Notes under the pieces: model-generated
Database searches by the model: none
The model's input: only the letters and a program-made list of their open reading frames with translations
What the model was told of the DNA's origin: nothing
In this document: in pieces, positions 1-10,599 of the stretch
How positions within the stretch are numbered: the stretch's first letter is position 1
Layout of the letters: every line of letters starts with the position of its first letter
Source: Tubulanus polymorphus
Lineage: Eukaryota; Nemertea; Palaeonemertea; Tubulaniformes; Tubulanidae
Direction: 5' to 3'
Assembly: GCF_964204645.1 (NCBI RefSeq)
Contig: NC_134028.1
Location: 13,319,263-13,383,262, forward strand
DNA: 64,000 nucleotides
Translations under genes and position numbers: made by a program

Positions 1-2557
1 AACCCTATACATTCAGAATTTCTTGGAATAATCATAACACCCCCTGAGACAATGTGTCAATTTCAGTGGTACATTGGTAGTGGAGTTAATCCTTCCGTGA
101 AAGTGAACACGGGCACCGTAGCACGACAATCCTAAAATGAAATATCACAAAACAACCTTTTAAGAAACATTCGAACTCGCCTGAATTATCATTTGGATGA
201 TTTATCAACATAATGACAGTTTTAAATTACCAGAAAAGCTAGTTAGCCTAATATTAAATTTCGTTTATCGTACCGAAGGTACGTTCGGCAAATCTTTCCA
301 GATCCGTTCTAACTTACGATAGCTGAAATCACAGGAAAAAGATATTTCCTGCAAGTTAATAATTTGTGCCCAAAAAGGTCAAAGAAATTCTGAAAGACAT
401 CACTACTTTTCAGCTGCACCAAAGTATACGGTGCCAACTTGACTTACTCCTGCGCTGCATCTATGAACCCTGCATAGATTTCGAATGACGCGCTCGTGGT
501 ACCGGGATTAGATCTGTAGAAGTAACATTAGCAATAAATGGTGAATGTTGAACCTGGTACTATCATTCACGGTACCGCTTCATTCCGTTCACAGGCAAAC
601 ATCATCCTTTTATAGATTCAGTGGTAGTCTAAAAATAAGAATCGGTACATTTTTCTAACAGTTGGTAGGCCTATGTCATTTCTTTAAAAAAAAAACTAAT
701 TATTGTCACACCACAGCAAATAAATTATTCACAGTTATTGAATGGTTTGCCCGATTTAGATTAATTGGTTGACGCTAATCAGTATGACCCATACGTAGGG
801 GCCTACTGCATGTCGTTGGCGTCAATCCATTCCATTCCACAGTGATTTAAAAAGAAATTTAGTTAGATCCCTTTTGTCCAAAAGCTGCATCATTTATATA
901 ACTAGCTGTCAAATTTAATTTACCTCCTTCAGAGAATACCGATACGCCGGTCACAATCCTCTCCTTAGTCGTATAATAATATAAGCAATAATCGGTCCCT
1001 GGCGAGAGAACGTGTCCGCGCACAAACCCAAGTAAACTAGAATACCGGAAATTTTGAATGGATATAACAATACAAGATGAATTTATTTACCTTAATATTT
1101 AAACACAGCTCTCCAGTTAAACACAATCCAAATCCTAGCTCTAAATTCCTATTGCACTCTCCTGCTGGTAACCCGTCCTGAATCAAGTCCCAACAAGCTT
1201 TTAGCAAGTAACTATCGAATCTCTATCGAGTGTCTTTTGAGTGTCTACCGAGTGTCTGCTCTCTCAAGATTCGGGTCCCTTTTATAGAAAGAATCGGCAT
1301 TCTTAAAATACCGACTCTCCCACTCGACTTTTGGCAAGGAGCAGCAACCTAACTGTCATGACTGTTTTGGTCATATAAAATTTAGCCTTATTGATTCGCT
1401 GATCTAATATTATTTGAGAAACTGATTTGCTGAACTAACTTTTTCCTTCCAACCCTCCTGTCATGACGCGGAATGATTTACTCACTCCTTGCTTATCATC
1501 GTTGAGAGAACAGCTATTCTCTGCGAGTTACCAACAGCCGTATACAACAAGAGAAACTTTAGAGAGCTAGTATTATCATTTAACACAAATTAATTTTCTT
1601 AAAACTTTAGCGATTATAGAGACTTTTTTCTCAATTAACATCTAGGATATTCCAATTAAATATATTTTCGAAACTTTAGTATTTGTCTCAAATTACGGTA
1701 CCACTGATTATTTCTTTTTGAATCATTATAAATACTTTTGATTCGGAACTTCATTATGATCCATTATCTCTCTTAAAATCATTCTATAACTGTTATACTA
1801 AATAAATTTGATTACAATACGGGATAAAGCAAAACAACAATATCTCCCCATACTTCCGTTTTTCTTTTTATAGAAAGTAGTCGGGAGTATCATGAAGTAA
1901 CAGCGTGATTCTTTCACCAGCCGCATAATTAATGCAACCCATTGTTCCGACCAAATACGGTTCCGTCTATTCTTAAGTTTATAAAAAGATTTCTGAATGT
2001 TTGCCAGATATCGCAGCAGAAGAACCGAGAAAGAATTATTTTTACACCAGGCTGATTTATGGTCAGCGCTGATAGATCAAAGCATCAAACAACAACCTGC
2101 TTACTACATCTTACTACGTTTGTTGTCTGAAACCATTAATAACCACCAACGCATTCAGGAAATCAACATTACAAACATTTTTTAGCTACTACGAAATCTT
2201 GTTGCGGATCAATACCATAGTCCGTCGCCCGTCAACGTGTTGACAAACGAAAAGTTGCTCCATGTTTTATACATGAACGTTCAAATAAGATATTTTGCGT
2301 CTTGCAGGGAATACTGAGCATAGTGTTTAAGTTGGCTTGCACGGTTTGTGAATGGGTTTTCCTCATTATGCTGCCTGTATGCATTAAAAATCCGGATTTC
2401 AAGCGAATTAATTTGTCCAACAAGTGGAAGTATACTCCACACATACTATCCATGCATGTCTCTGTAACCGAAGGTAGAGACTAAAACACAGTTCAGGACT
2501 CGGCAGCGGACACCGGCCCGGAAAATATTTCAAAACGTGTATTGTCGGTACCTAGCA
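1..2557. other. Unannotated intergenic DNA
   Basis: I see no gene, RNA or recognisable transposon here. Open frames are short and lack known motifs. A TATA-like string on the minus strand (CTATAAAAGG, 1278-1287) has no convincing gene downstream. The sequence is AT-rich with no obvious internal repeats. Confidence 0.5.
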
Positions 2558-2650
2558 CGATTTCAGCGTTTTTCGGGAATTCCCTGAAATTTCGGCGTTT
2601 TTATTTCAGCGTTTCAGCGTTTCAATGATTCAGCTTTTTCAGCGAAGTTC
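2558..2650. repeat. Short degenerate repeat of TTTCAGCG(T)
   Basis: The motif TTTCAGCGTTT recurs several times with variants (TTTCGGCG, TTCAGCTT) in under 100 bases. It is low-complexity DNA with no coding meaning. Confidence 0.5.
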
Positions 2651-2674
2651 AGGAACCGGTTAGGCGATAATCAC

Positions 2675-2935
2675 TCTTTATGATTTCGACAAAGCATTTA
2701 ATAAGGTACAACATCAGCCATTACTAAACAAGGCTATTAGGAAACAGTATCAATGATAGGTTGCCGAAATGGCTCAGCATTATCTCTGAACGAAAACTTG
2801 TAGCCGAAATCAACGGAACGCTTCATCTTGGATTAAGTCGGTCTAACTAGTCGAGTCACGCAAGGTAGTATCCTAAGTCGTCTTCTGTTTAATGTCCTGA
2901 CAAATGACATACACAGTAATCCAAAATATACCAGA
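2675..2935 (+). pseudogene. Reverse transcriptase fragment of a non-LTR retrotransposon
   Basis: Two pieces read as non-LTR reverse transcriptase. At 2675-2710 the translation LYDFDKAFNKV resembles RT motif A (aspartate followed by AF). At 2852-2914 the translation VTQGSILSRLLFNVLTND matches the QGS-LLFN block that lies between motifs A and C. The pieces are separated by frameshifts and stops, and no other domain is recognisable. It is a short, old LINE relic; the clade cannot be assigned, and it is not close to the LINE at 26.5-29.7 kb. Confidence 0.7.
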
Positions 2936-2989
2936 CCGAGTAAATTTCCAAAACGACCTTAACACGCTGTTCGACCAAAACACTTAATG

Positions 2990-3430
2990 ATCCGACAAGA
3001 AAATCTTGTACGCTTTTTGTTTGAACCAAAACTTTTCTTCATTCTGAAAGCTTTGTTATTGTTGAAATGAAAAACTTTTTGTCCCGGCAAAAAAATTTGG
3101 TTGAGCGAAAACAATTTTTTCGAACGAATGTTTGAATGAAAACAATTCTGTTCGGTTGAACGAAATACTTAATACTTTTGGTTCGGAGAAAAAACTTTTT
3201 ACAATATACTTGTTCGAACGAAAAACTTAATGTTCTGAAAAGAAAATTCTGATCAAATTCAAACGATTCTGTTCAATCGAAGAATTGTCCGAACAAAAAA
3301 CCTTTCGTTTGGACAAAAAAAAGTTTGTTCAACTTTTTTCTAACGTTTTTTTCGAATTGGTTCAATCGAACAGAATATTGTTGGTTGGAACGAAAATTTT
3401 GTTTTAAATTTTGTTCCGACAAAAGAATTT
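2990..3430. repeat. Degenerate array of GAACGAAAAACTT-like units
   Basis: Variants of GAACGAAAAACTT and TTCGAACGAA recur about every 20-40 bases. The spacing is irregular, so it looks like a decayed satellite or simple-repeat derivative rather than an element with ends. Confidence 0.55.
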
Positions 3431-3479
3431 TCAAGCGAAAGGTCTTTTGAACGAAAAAAAAGATATTTCTGGGGCTCCG

Positions 3480-3815
3480 CAGTAACTTAAAGCCGGACGT
3501 AGGTCAGCCTTGTGACGCGATGCGATCCTCGCGTTGCATCGCAAGTTTCGGTGCAAGTCGGTTGCGATACGATTGTCAGCGACTGTGTGCGACTGTTTCT
3601 GCCAGTCGCAAGAGCGCGTCGGTTGGTTGTGACAGTCGTGTCGCGTCGCAGAAAGTAGAACACGTGCGACTCCTTGTGACTGGCGTTGCTGAAAGTCGCA
3701 ACCCGTCGCAAGGGAGCGTAGGTCGATGAGTCGTTGCGACACAATCGTCGCTGGCGGTCGCAGTGATAGGCGTCGCAGTGAATCACAAGCCGTCGCAAGG
3801 CCGACCTACGCCCTG
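3480..3815. repeat. GTCGCA-rich low-complexity block
   Basis: The hexamer GTCGCA and its complement TGCGAC occur dozens of times, giving GC-rich DNA inside an AT-rich setting. Open frames on both strands come from this composition (few stop codons), not from genes. Confidence 0.6.
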
Positions 3816-4087
3816 CTTAAATCATAAGAAATTAATGAAATACCAGTTTCATTTATGATGAAAAAACTCAAATGAAGAGTCTGGCTTATAAAGCTGTCTG
3901 CTCAGACGAAATTTGTAAAAAAATCTTCATTTTTGGCAATAAAATTGATAATTGTGATTGATCGTTGCAAGTCACAACCAGTTAATCACTAATTAACATG
4001 CATTTTAATAAATCTTGATTCCTCCTTTACAGTGAACTTAGCTTTAACCTAGTAGAGTTTTTAATGTTAAATAATGAAAATAAGTTA

Positions 4088-4353
4088 TCATTATTCATAT
4101 TTCTAATATGACTTTTAGATTTTAAATGTTCTTTATAATATCTTTTATCACTGAATGTTTGATTACATGTATCACATTTATATATTTCTTTTTCATTCTT
4201 TAATTCATCTTATTTAGTTTCTAATATATCATCTTTATATTCTAACTTTAATTTATTTTCTAAATGTGTTCTAGTTTTATTGTGTCTTGCTTTTTGGGAT
4301 TTATCTACATTGATTTTACATGTTGGACAGTAGTACTTCTTATTTGCTTCCAT
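4088..4353 (-). pseudogene. Polinton polB zinc-finger N-terminus (scrap)
   Basis: Reading leftward from the ATG at 4351-4353, the translation closely follows the first part of the zinc-finger/DNA polymerase B gene of the Polinton at 6283-25253. It has the CPTC finger, a basic helix, then the CDTC...H...H second finger. A TTA-to-TAA change makes a stop between the fingers. Homology stops at about 4088, where unrelated DNA begins. Together with the terminal palindrome at 4433-4584 it is the right-hand end of a Polinton whose remainder is gone. Confidence 0.85.
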
Positions 4354-4432
4354 TTTAATATCAAATTTTCTATTAAAATTGATTTTAGAAATTATTCATT
4401 TATATGTTATTCATATATGTGAATATTTTAAG

Positions 4433-4584
4433 AGTAATAGGGATAATAGGGGTTCAGGTTAAAGGTTGACGGGGCGAGTGAGTAAAAAATAAAAAATAAA
4501 TTCGAGCGTGCGAGAATGTATTTTTCATTTTTTATGAGCTCGACCCTTCGAACTTTGGCCTGAACCCCTATTATCCCTATTACT
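4433..4584. repeat. Polinton terminal palindrome (scrap copy)
   Basis: A 152-bp near-palindrome beginning AGTAATAGGGATAATAGG and ending with its complement. It lies immediately outside the zinc-finger/polB scrap, just as in the complete Polinton. The centre holds the motif AAATTCGAGCGTGCGAGAAT. The outer end (CT at 4584) is followed by CGCAAT, the candidate half of a target duplication whose partner is lost. Confidence 0.85.
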
Positions 4585-4699
4585 CGCAATGAACCCGGGG
4601 ACAATGTGCGGGCGGCAATAACCTATTACATGTTCTATCACAAGGCGAGCATACGCGGTCCGGGTGTCCAAAGGTGGACACGGGGACACGCGGGCAACG

Positions 4700-4960
4700 G
4701 TTCTTGCATTTTTCACTTAAAACTGGAAAGCGTAACTGATCGACTTAGTGTTCTACTCTGGCGGCGCTTGAAGTAGCCCGGAGAGTCCGATTGAACGGTT
4801 TGTTGTTCAATCTCGCGCGCTGCTCGCCTTTTATAGAACGCGATTGTCCCCCTGCGCTCTCATTGGCTGGAACAAAGCTCGGACACGCGTGATTGGTCAC
4901 GCGTGCCACGTGACTTCGAGGTTGGCTGAGTTCCAGCGACAATGAGGGCGGAGCCGGGCA
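4700..4960 (-). promoter_or_regulatory. Compact CCAAT/TATA promoter-like block
   Basis: Read on the minus strand the order is a GC box (complement of GGGCGGAGCC, 4946-4955), a CACGTG E-box (4907-4912), two CCAAT boxes (complement of ATTGG, 4892-4896 and 4862-4866) and a TATA box CTATAAAAGG (4827-4836). This spacing is that of a strong RNA polymerase II promoter; histone promoters often look like this. Downstream I find only a short open frame with no known motif before the Polinton scrap ends at 4584. The promoter may therefore be orphaned, belong to a spliced gene, or belong to a repeat. Confidence 0.45.
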
Positions 4961-4984
4961 ACCGCGCGCCGGCTACAAAAAAAG

Positions 4985-5636
4985 TCGCTGCGGACACGAG
5001 AAAGAAACAACAAAACAACTTATGATTAAACGGTAAATAAATGCTATACATCAGCAAAGAAATATGTTCTAGGAAAAAAATAGAGTTAGAAGGGTTCGAA
5101 CCCGCACCCCGAAAGGTATACAAAATAATTACAATACAATTCAACCAGAAGGGTTAAAAAGAATAGATGCGGGCCCGGAATAACCGGACGCGAAACATCG
5201 ACCAATTTACACGGACATTTCACGATGCTACGCGGTCTCGATGAATTAATATGGATAAACAAAAGGCATTAAACAGGGGTGCGATTTAAGAATAGGGGAC
5301 TATAGCGGGTGGTAGCTCCCGTAAATTGTCTATAGATGGTACCTTGCGATACTTAGCAATCCAAAAGGGACTGGTGGATAGATGGCGGTGCAACATAGCC
5401 TACATGATGATAAAGAGAACGTAGCTTTTAGGACTGACAACTCTACAGTTCTACACCTCAACAACTGACAAAGATATAGAGAGAATGTGGTTTTGATACA
5501 GACAACATTACAGCTCTACACCTCGACACCTCAACAACTGACAAATATATATAGAGAGAGAACGTGGTACATGTACAGACAACTCTACAGCTCTACGACT
5601 ACACCTCAAAAAATGTTGAACAGATCAAGATAAAAG
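4985..5636. other. Unannotated DNA
   Basis: No gene seen. A palindromic GGGTTCGAACCC at about 5092-5105 resembles a tRNA T-arm, but no cloverleaf can be built around it. Confidence 0.4.
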
Positions 5637-5965
5637 ATGAGTGAGTGTACTGTGTACAGTGTACCGTGTACTTTGTACTGTGAGTGGGAGAGTGAGTGTG
5701 TACGGTGAGTGAGAGTGAGAGTGTACTGTGAGTGAGTGACTGTGAGCGTTTACGGTGAGTGAGTGTGTACTGTGAGTGTCAGTGAGTGAAAGTGTTTGAG
5801 TGAGAGTGTACTGTGAGTGTCAGTGACTGTAAGCGTGTACGGTACTGTGAGAGTGAGTGTATTGTGAGAGTGAGTGTGTAGTTTGGGTGCGAGTGAGAGT
5901 GTCTAATAATTAAGAGTGAGTGTAAGTGCGTTCTGTGAGTGTGAGTGTGTACGGTACTGGAGTGT
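5637..5965. repeat. GTGAGTGTGTACGGT-type minisatellite
   Basis: Imperfect tandem units built from GTGAGTG, GTGTACGGT and GTGTACTGT run for about 330 bases. Unit length varies, so this is a degenerate minisatellite. Confidence 0.75.
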
Positions 5966-6129
5966 GTGTTAAGATCGTAGGTTTGATTGCTTAATAAATA
6001 TGATGCATGAAATTTGAGGATTGTATTAATTTTGTTTTATGTACCGTACGTAAATAAAATTAGCAGTTATGAATTGGTAATTGATGAGTTGTCGAATTGG
6101 TAATTGATGAGTTGTTTGTGGTTGTTTCA

Positions 6130-6282
6130 TGAAAATGGGGGGGGGGACATCTACACCAAGTCCTTGTTCTTTCATCCTCGCTTGCCAGGGGTCCGGTATC
6201 ACTCCCGAACTCGCTTCCACCAGCCCCCTGGCCTCACGAAGCGTGATTTCATTACTGGCGCTGTTGCGCGTGACGTCATATA
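6130..6282 (+). repeat. Left half of the SINE-like repeat interrupted by the Polinton
   Basis: The segment ending GCGTGACGTCATATA matches the reverse complement of sequence inside the 2.2-kb repeats (for example around 9405-9450: TTCATTACTGGCGC then GCGCATGACGTCAT). The other half resumes at 25254 on the far side of the Polinton. A copy of this repeat was therefore the insertion target. Confidence 0.7.
6277..6282. other. Target site duplication CATATA (left)
   Basis: CATATA here is repeated directly at 25254-25259, immediately outside the two ends of the Polinton. Six bases is the duplication length known for Polinton integration. Confidence 0.9.
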
Positions 6283-6549
6283 AGTAATAGGGATAATAGG
6301 CTTTCAGATCAAAGGTCGAACGGTCGAGCTCGTAAAAATGAAAAACATGAAAATAATAACAATTTCTAGTTGAATTACTCGCGAAACTCATAAAAATGAA
6401 AAATAAATTCTCACACGCTCGAATTTATTTTTCATTTTTATGAGTTTCACTCCTAATTCAAGTAGAAATTTTTATTATTTTCATGTTTTTCATTTTTTAC
6501 TCACCCGCCCCTTCAACCTTTAACCTGAAAGCCTATTATCCCTATTACT
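6283..6549. repeat. Left terminal palindrome of Polinton copy 1
   Basis: A 267-bp imperfect palindrome runs from AGTAATAGGGATAATAGG to CCTATTATCCCTATTACT. Inner parts also pair (AAAAACATGAAAATAATA with its complement, and a central pair around AAATTCGAGCGTGT-like sequence). The outer arm is the integrase-type end; the inner arm repeats it in inverse orientation. Confidence 0.9.
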
Positions 6550-6609
6550 CTTAAAATAATCATGTAAATGAATAACATTTAAATTGACAGATTATTCAAT
6601 ATAAAAGTG
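6550..6609 (+). repeat. Inner terminal inverted repeat of Polinton copy 1 (left)
   Basis: About 60 bases starting CTTAAAATAATCATG match, in inverse orientation and nearly base for base, 24815-24873 at the right end. They include the shared string TTGACAGATTATTCAATA. This is the conventional TIR, lying inside the terminal palindrome. Confidence 0.9.
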
Positions 6610-6639
6610 TAAGCTCTTATAGAATAGATATATAAATAG

Positions 6640-7251
6640 TTATTTTATAAATTTATATTCATATGGAAATTGTAGTCTCAGTAATAATTTTGAACCTTTA
6701 TTATTCTTTAATTTATTCATATATTCATCATGTAACTCAGTAGGTATAATTTGATTTTCTTCCAATGATTGTTGCATAGATTTTTTATCTTTGTTATAAA
6801 ATAAAACTAGAAATCTTATATTCTCCCTGAAGTCTTTAACAATTAAATTATATTTTTGATTTAAAACCCATGTTGTTATCCCAAAATGTCTCCCAGAGAA
6901 AGCTAAATAACATAACTCACTTTCTCTCACTTTTGAATCATGTAAATTTGCGCAATCATCTATAATGAATAATGTATTTGATCTTTTATAAGTATCAATT
7001 GCTATTTTAATACAATTATCTAAATTTTCTTTTACTGTTTTAGGATTCAATATAATAAACTTTTTTATCTTAACTATATCTCTATTGTATGTTTTATTCA
7101 TTTCATAAGTAGGACAGAATAATATTATATTATCAAAATGATTCTTATAAATAGTTTCTAAAAAATCTAATATGAAATGTGTTTTACCACAATTGGTTAC
7201 ACCAGTAACTAACATATTATGCGGTTCAAATATAAATAAATCTTTATTCAT
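6640..7251 (-). CDS. A32-type packaging ATPase (Polinton)
   Basis: This 203-residue protein is a FtsK/HerA-superfamily genome-packaging ATPase of the kind found in Polintons, virophages and large DNA viruses, where it pumps DNA into preformed capsids. Walker A is GVTNCGKTH (residues 17-25). Walker B is LFIIDD (94-99). The GRHFGI...LNQ block near residues 122-138 is the usual downstream family motif. The frame is open and full length for a Polinton ATPase. Its ATG overlaps the end of the integrase/chromodomain frame by 8 bases, which suggests co-transcription. It is the last gene before the left end. It appears intact, although the element around it is not. Confidence 0.9.
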   Translation of the reverse strand: MNKDLFIFEPHNMLVTGVTNCGKTHFILDFLETIYKNHFDNIILFCPTYEMNKTYNRDIVKIKKFIILNPKTVKENLDNCIKIAIDTYKRSNTLFIIDDCANLHDSKVRESELCYLAFSGRHFGITTWVLNQKYNLIVKDFRENIRFLVLFYNKDKKSMQQSLEENQIIPTELHDEYMNKLKNNKGSKLLLRLQFPYEYKFIK

Positions 7252-7546
7252 TTATTCTTTTAATTTTACTAGATAAAATCCATTCATTAAATTTATCATC
7301 ATACCCTTTATATTTCACCAAAGAATACTTTTTTCCTTTAAGAGTTTTTGTTTTCAATACTTTTTCTATTTTGTATTCTATTTCATCTGGATTTCGTACA
7401 AGTGATAATTCTTGTTCATAATAAACATAATAACCTAATATTTCTTCATCTTTTAGATCTTCTAGTTTATAAACAAAAGGTTTAGTTAATATTATCTTTT
7501 TAATCTTGAATATTTCTTCTGTAAAATTAGGGGTATAACCTTTATA
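7244..7546 (-). pseudogene. Integrase C-terminus with chromodomain (detached by insertion)
   Basis: This is the 3' part of the integrase gene, cut from its catalytic domain (9760-10575) by the 2.2-kb repeat at 7547-9759. The translation contains YTPNFTEEIF, typical of the integrase C-terminal region. It then has a chromodomain (EYKIEKVLKTK..., KYSLVKYKGYDDKFNEWI) with the aromatic residues expected for histone methyl-lysine binding. Chromodomains on Polinton integrases are thought to guide insertion into chromatin. The open frame starts inside the repeat, so that start codon is not original. It ends overlapping the ATPase gene. Confidence 0.88.
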
Positions 7547-9759
7547 CAAGAGCCCCAAGGGGCACAATGGCCAGCCTGTCAGATTTGCTTTTTATAAATG
7601 ATGTAATCTGTGGGTTATATTTATCAATATACACTCCCTGCTCAATATCATTTACATAGTAAAATCGTGTGTTAACACAGACAGCAGGAACGAATGTAAT
7701 ATAGAAATACTAAGTTATTGTATTGTGCAACGCCCCCTGGTGGCCATAAAAAAAACCAATGAGCTTGAAACTCACCTCGATCATAGAACATGTCATGAGC
7801 TACAACTTTCCAATTGATTATAGTAGCAAAATATGCTTAAGTATCAATTATGATGTGGAAAAACTTTTTTTCCACCTGCGAATGAGTACTGATGACCCCA
7901 AGATGGCCGCCAAGTGCGTCATAATTGCCTGGTCAAAAATACCCTCTCGGATATAAAAGATCCCTTTCCAAAGAATACCCATTACAAATTGCAATGAAAC
8001 ATGGCGCACCATTAGAAAGCTACAGTACTCAGAATTCAGGCCAAAATAGACATTTTTGGGAACAAAAAAGGTCACAGTACGGCCATCTTGAGTCCGATCA
8101 ACTCAATTTTTAACATGCCGATGGGCCCTCGGGGGATACAAATATATACGAATGATCAAGGTTATTGATAAAAGTGTCTTCAAAATTTCCCTCGAAAACT
8201 TCAAAAATGTGTAAAAAGTGCTGATTTTGGCGAACAACAATGGCTGCCAGTCGGCCATCTTGAATCTGACAGGGCCAGTTTTTGGCCTGAAGATGTGTCT
8301 AGGGTAGATACACGTATAAAACAAATATCAAGACATTACCTTGAAGCGTCTTCAAAACTTTGGAACTCTCACGAACTATCTAGATTGTTATCTCTCGACC
8401 TCAATAGCTTCAAGACCCATCTCAAAACAACTTTGTTCCATGCAGCATACCATTAACTCTCGGAAAGCGAATTGGATTTAACATTTTTTGGCAGAATAAA
8501 ATTTGATTGAATTTGCAATTCGGGCACATGGCTAATTAGCATATCAAGGTCATACACCCGATTTGGTAAAACCTTTTTTTCGCGAACCTTGCGCAATTGT
8601 CAAGGATGAATTTTCTGTAGAGCAAATAAAAATTCCTCCCAAACACCAAATCAACTTAAGATTTCATAGAAATCGATCTTGAAATACAATTTTAAACCTT
8701 AAAATAAAACCCGGAAGTAAAACAGTAGACGATACCGCGGATTCACGTGAACACCTGATTTCTGTAAACGAAATGTTGGTTGTGACAAAATTGTTCAGAC
8801 GGTTTTAGGTGGTAATAAGTACGGAAACGTAACGACCATGGTCGACTTATTCGATGAAATCAGGCCTATGTGATATCCAAATTTTGACTTTTTTATTCTC
8901 CAGACCTCCCTGATATAGAAATAAAAAATTTTGATGGTACGAAAGTGCAATCACAGCGCCGACGGGGACAGAGCCGTGTCAGAGATCGGCGGAGTGAAAA
9001 TTGAGGTGGACGAACTCGAAGAAGTAGGCTATTGCGCTACTTGAATCACGAAAACTCCTGGCGCGGCCCCGACGCTTTTCGTTGACTAAGTAATACAAAT
9101 ATCATGCAATGGGTTTTCACAATCTACCGCTGGTATTTACCGGATTTCAATATCACTCCAAAATTCAAAGAAACCTCGAAATATCGAACCGGAACACATC
9201 CGGTACTGTAGATATCCGCGGCTGCCCAACCGGGAAACTTATTTGTTTCAATAGATATTGATAGGATCCATCATCTTCACCCGTCAAGGGATTCGAACCC
9301 ACTAAGCTAAAGCCATGCCAGAATCGGGTGGGGCCAATCACAGCGCTTGTAACAAACCACATTAGGCTTCAGCGAACACGTAGCGAACGCGGAAGTATTG
9401 TCGCGTGTTGATACATGACGTCATGCGCAAAAGCGCCAGTAATGAAATCGCGATAATTCACGTGAACAGCTGCTGATATTTTCAGATAAACCAATGACAG
9501 GGAAGACACAACTTCCTGATTGGCTGATAAAAATTGAAATTTTCCCGATTTAACTTTCGTGAAAAATGCAGAAAACATTTTTATGAGACCCTATTTCAAA
9601 ATTCTGCTCGCTACGATTCCGAGAATGGATTACGCTTAAATACGTGATTTGTTCGAATATGCCCTCACTTGGCAAGCAAAAGAGCATTTTGTGTGGAAAC
9701 AATGTCATTTAAATTCGCTCCATTTGTATAGTAATAGGCTCAGCCTACGGCTGGCCTAA
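7547..9759 (-). mobile_element. Helentron-like non-autonomous element (HINE), copy 1
   Basis: The 2,213-bp element begins CAAGAGCCCC and ends GGCCTAA on the plus strand. The flanks are A|A (T|T on the minus strand) with no target duplication, and removing it restores an uninterrupted integrase frame. GGCCAGCC near the left end pairs with GGCTGGCC near the right end as subterminal inverted repeats. GCCCC-AA-GGGGC forms a hairpin close to the left end. These are the structural marks of Helentron-associated elements. It has no coding capacity. Inside it are a decayed LINE 3' tail (about 8385-8465) and a SINE-like piece with a tRNA B-box (complement of GGGTTCGAATCCC, near 9285-9302). Confidence 0.75.
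9270..9360 (-). repeat. SINE-like segment with tRNA B-box inside HINE copy 1
   Basis: On the minus strand, TTTGTTACAAGCGCTGTGAT is followed by GCTTTAGCTTAGTG, GGGTTCGAATCCC and GGGTGAAGATG. The same series occurs at 25345-25445 next to the Polinton and in HINE copy 3 (47255-47345); HINE copy 2 has lost it. Only the B-box half of a Pol III promoter is evident, so tRNA origin is likely but not proven. Confidence 0.5.
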
Positions 9760-10575
9760 AAATGTTTTTCTATATTTAGATATTCTAACGTGTTGTCCAA
9801 TTTTAAATTTAGGTTCTCCAAAATCATGTGTAAAAAACGCCCCATATAAATCATTCCATACTATTTCCGAATTATCTTCTTTTCTAGCTTGTATAGGTTT
9901 CATATTTATAGAACTATGTTTAGAATTATTATAACCTTTCACTAAATAATCTAACACATCGATATATTTATATGTTTCATTAGCAGTACAATATTTCCAC
10001 ATTCTAGTTTTCAATGTTTTATTAAATCTTTCTATAATAGATGCTTTTTTATCTGAATGTGTTGAAAAATATTCTACATCGTTATCAGATAATAGTTTTT
10101 TAAAATGTTTGTTATAAAATTCCTTACCTTCATCAAATTGTATCTTATCTGGAATAGCTTCTTTAAATATAGATTTAAAAGCATCTGTTACTTCTATTCC
10201 AGTTTTATTTTTGATTGGAATTGACCATGCGTATCTACTGAATATGTCTATAACATTTAATATCCAGAAATATCCTTTGTTGTGTTCTTCTAAGTTCTTC
10301 ATGTCAATTGAATCTGCTTGCCATTGTTGATCAATATATGAAACCATAACTTTTCTTGTTAAATAAGTTTTATCCATTTTCTTGTGGATTTGATATGTTG
10401 GTTGATTTTGTAACCATGATTTCAATTCACTATATTTTATATCACCATGTGGGTGCCATACGGCACCATTTTCATTATCAGATTTAATTTTATTCCATAA
10501 TTCTGAAACGCTAGAATATGATACTTCACTTTCTGGGTTATAATATAAATCTCTTAAATATTGTTCTTTTTTCAT
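9760..10575 (-). pseudogene. Retroviral-type (DDE) integrase, catalytic part
   Basis: The core is an rve-type integrase that would join the element ends to host DNA. Catalytic acidic residues are visible as D88 (WQADSIDM), D148 (QFDEGKEF) and E182 (IIERFN), with 33 residues between the last two. The C-terminal VRISKYRKTF block then runs into the HINE at 9759; the chromodomain lies beyond it at 7244-7546. The N-terminal zinc-binding domain is poorly defined. A 40-bp palindromic repeat (10439-10478) is read in frame as residues 33-46 (DNENGAVWHPHGDI). The open frame ends with a few residues from the HINE. The gene is cut in two and cannot make the full enzyme. Confidence 0.92.
10439..10478. repeat. 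In-frame 40-bp palindromic repeat, copy A
   Basis: ATATCACCATGTGG followed by GGTGCC-ATAC-GGCACC and ATTTTCATTAT. An almost identical 40-mer lies at 13311-13350 inside a different gene; the two differ only in the 4-base loop (ATAC here, GTAT there), which are reverse complements of each other. Both copies are translated in the same frame (ENGA..HPHGDI). Confidence 0.9.
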
Positions 10576-10599
10576 CTTATCTTAATCCATTAATAATAA

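Noticed and set aside
3431-3798. Three overlapping open frames of about 70-103 codons
   Set aside because: They are created by the GTCGCA-rich composition on both strands and have no protein motif.
4525-4716. Short gene downstream of the promoter-like block
   Set aside because: The frame runs into the Polinton palindrome, lacks a convincing ATG-started product and has no motif.
5088-5110. tRNA gene at GGGTTCGAACCC
   Set aside because: The string is palindromic and no acceptor, D or anticodon arms can be placed around it.
7547-9759. Canonical Helitron (TC...CTRR ends)
   Set aside because: Neither end fits TC/CTRR and the insertion is T|T rather than A|T; the Helentron-type structure fits better.
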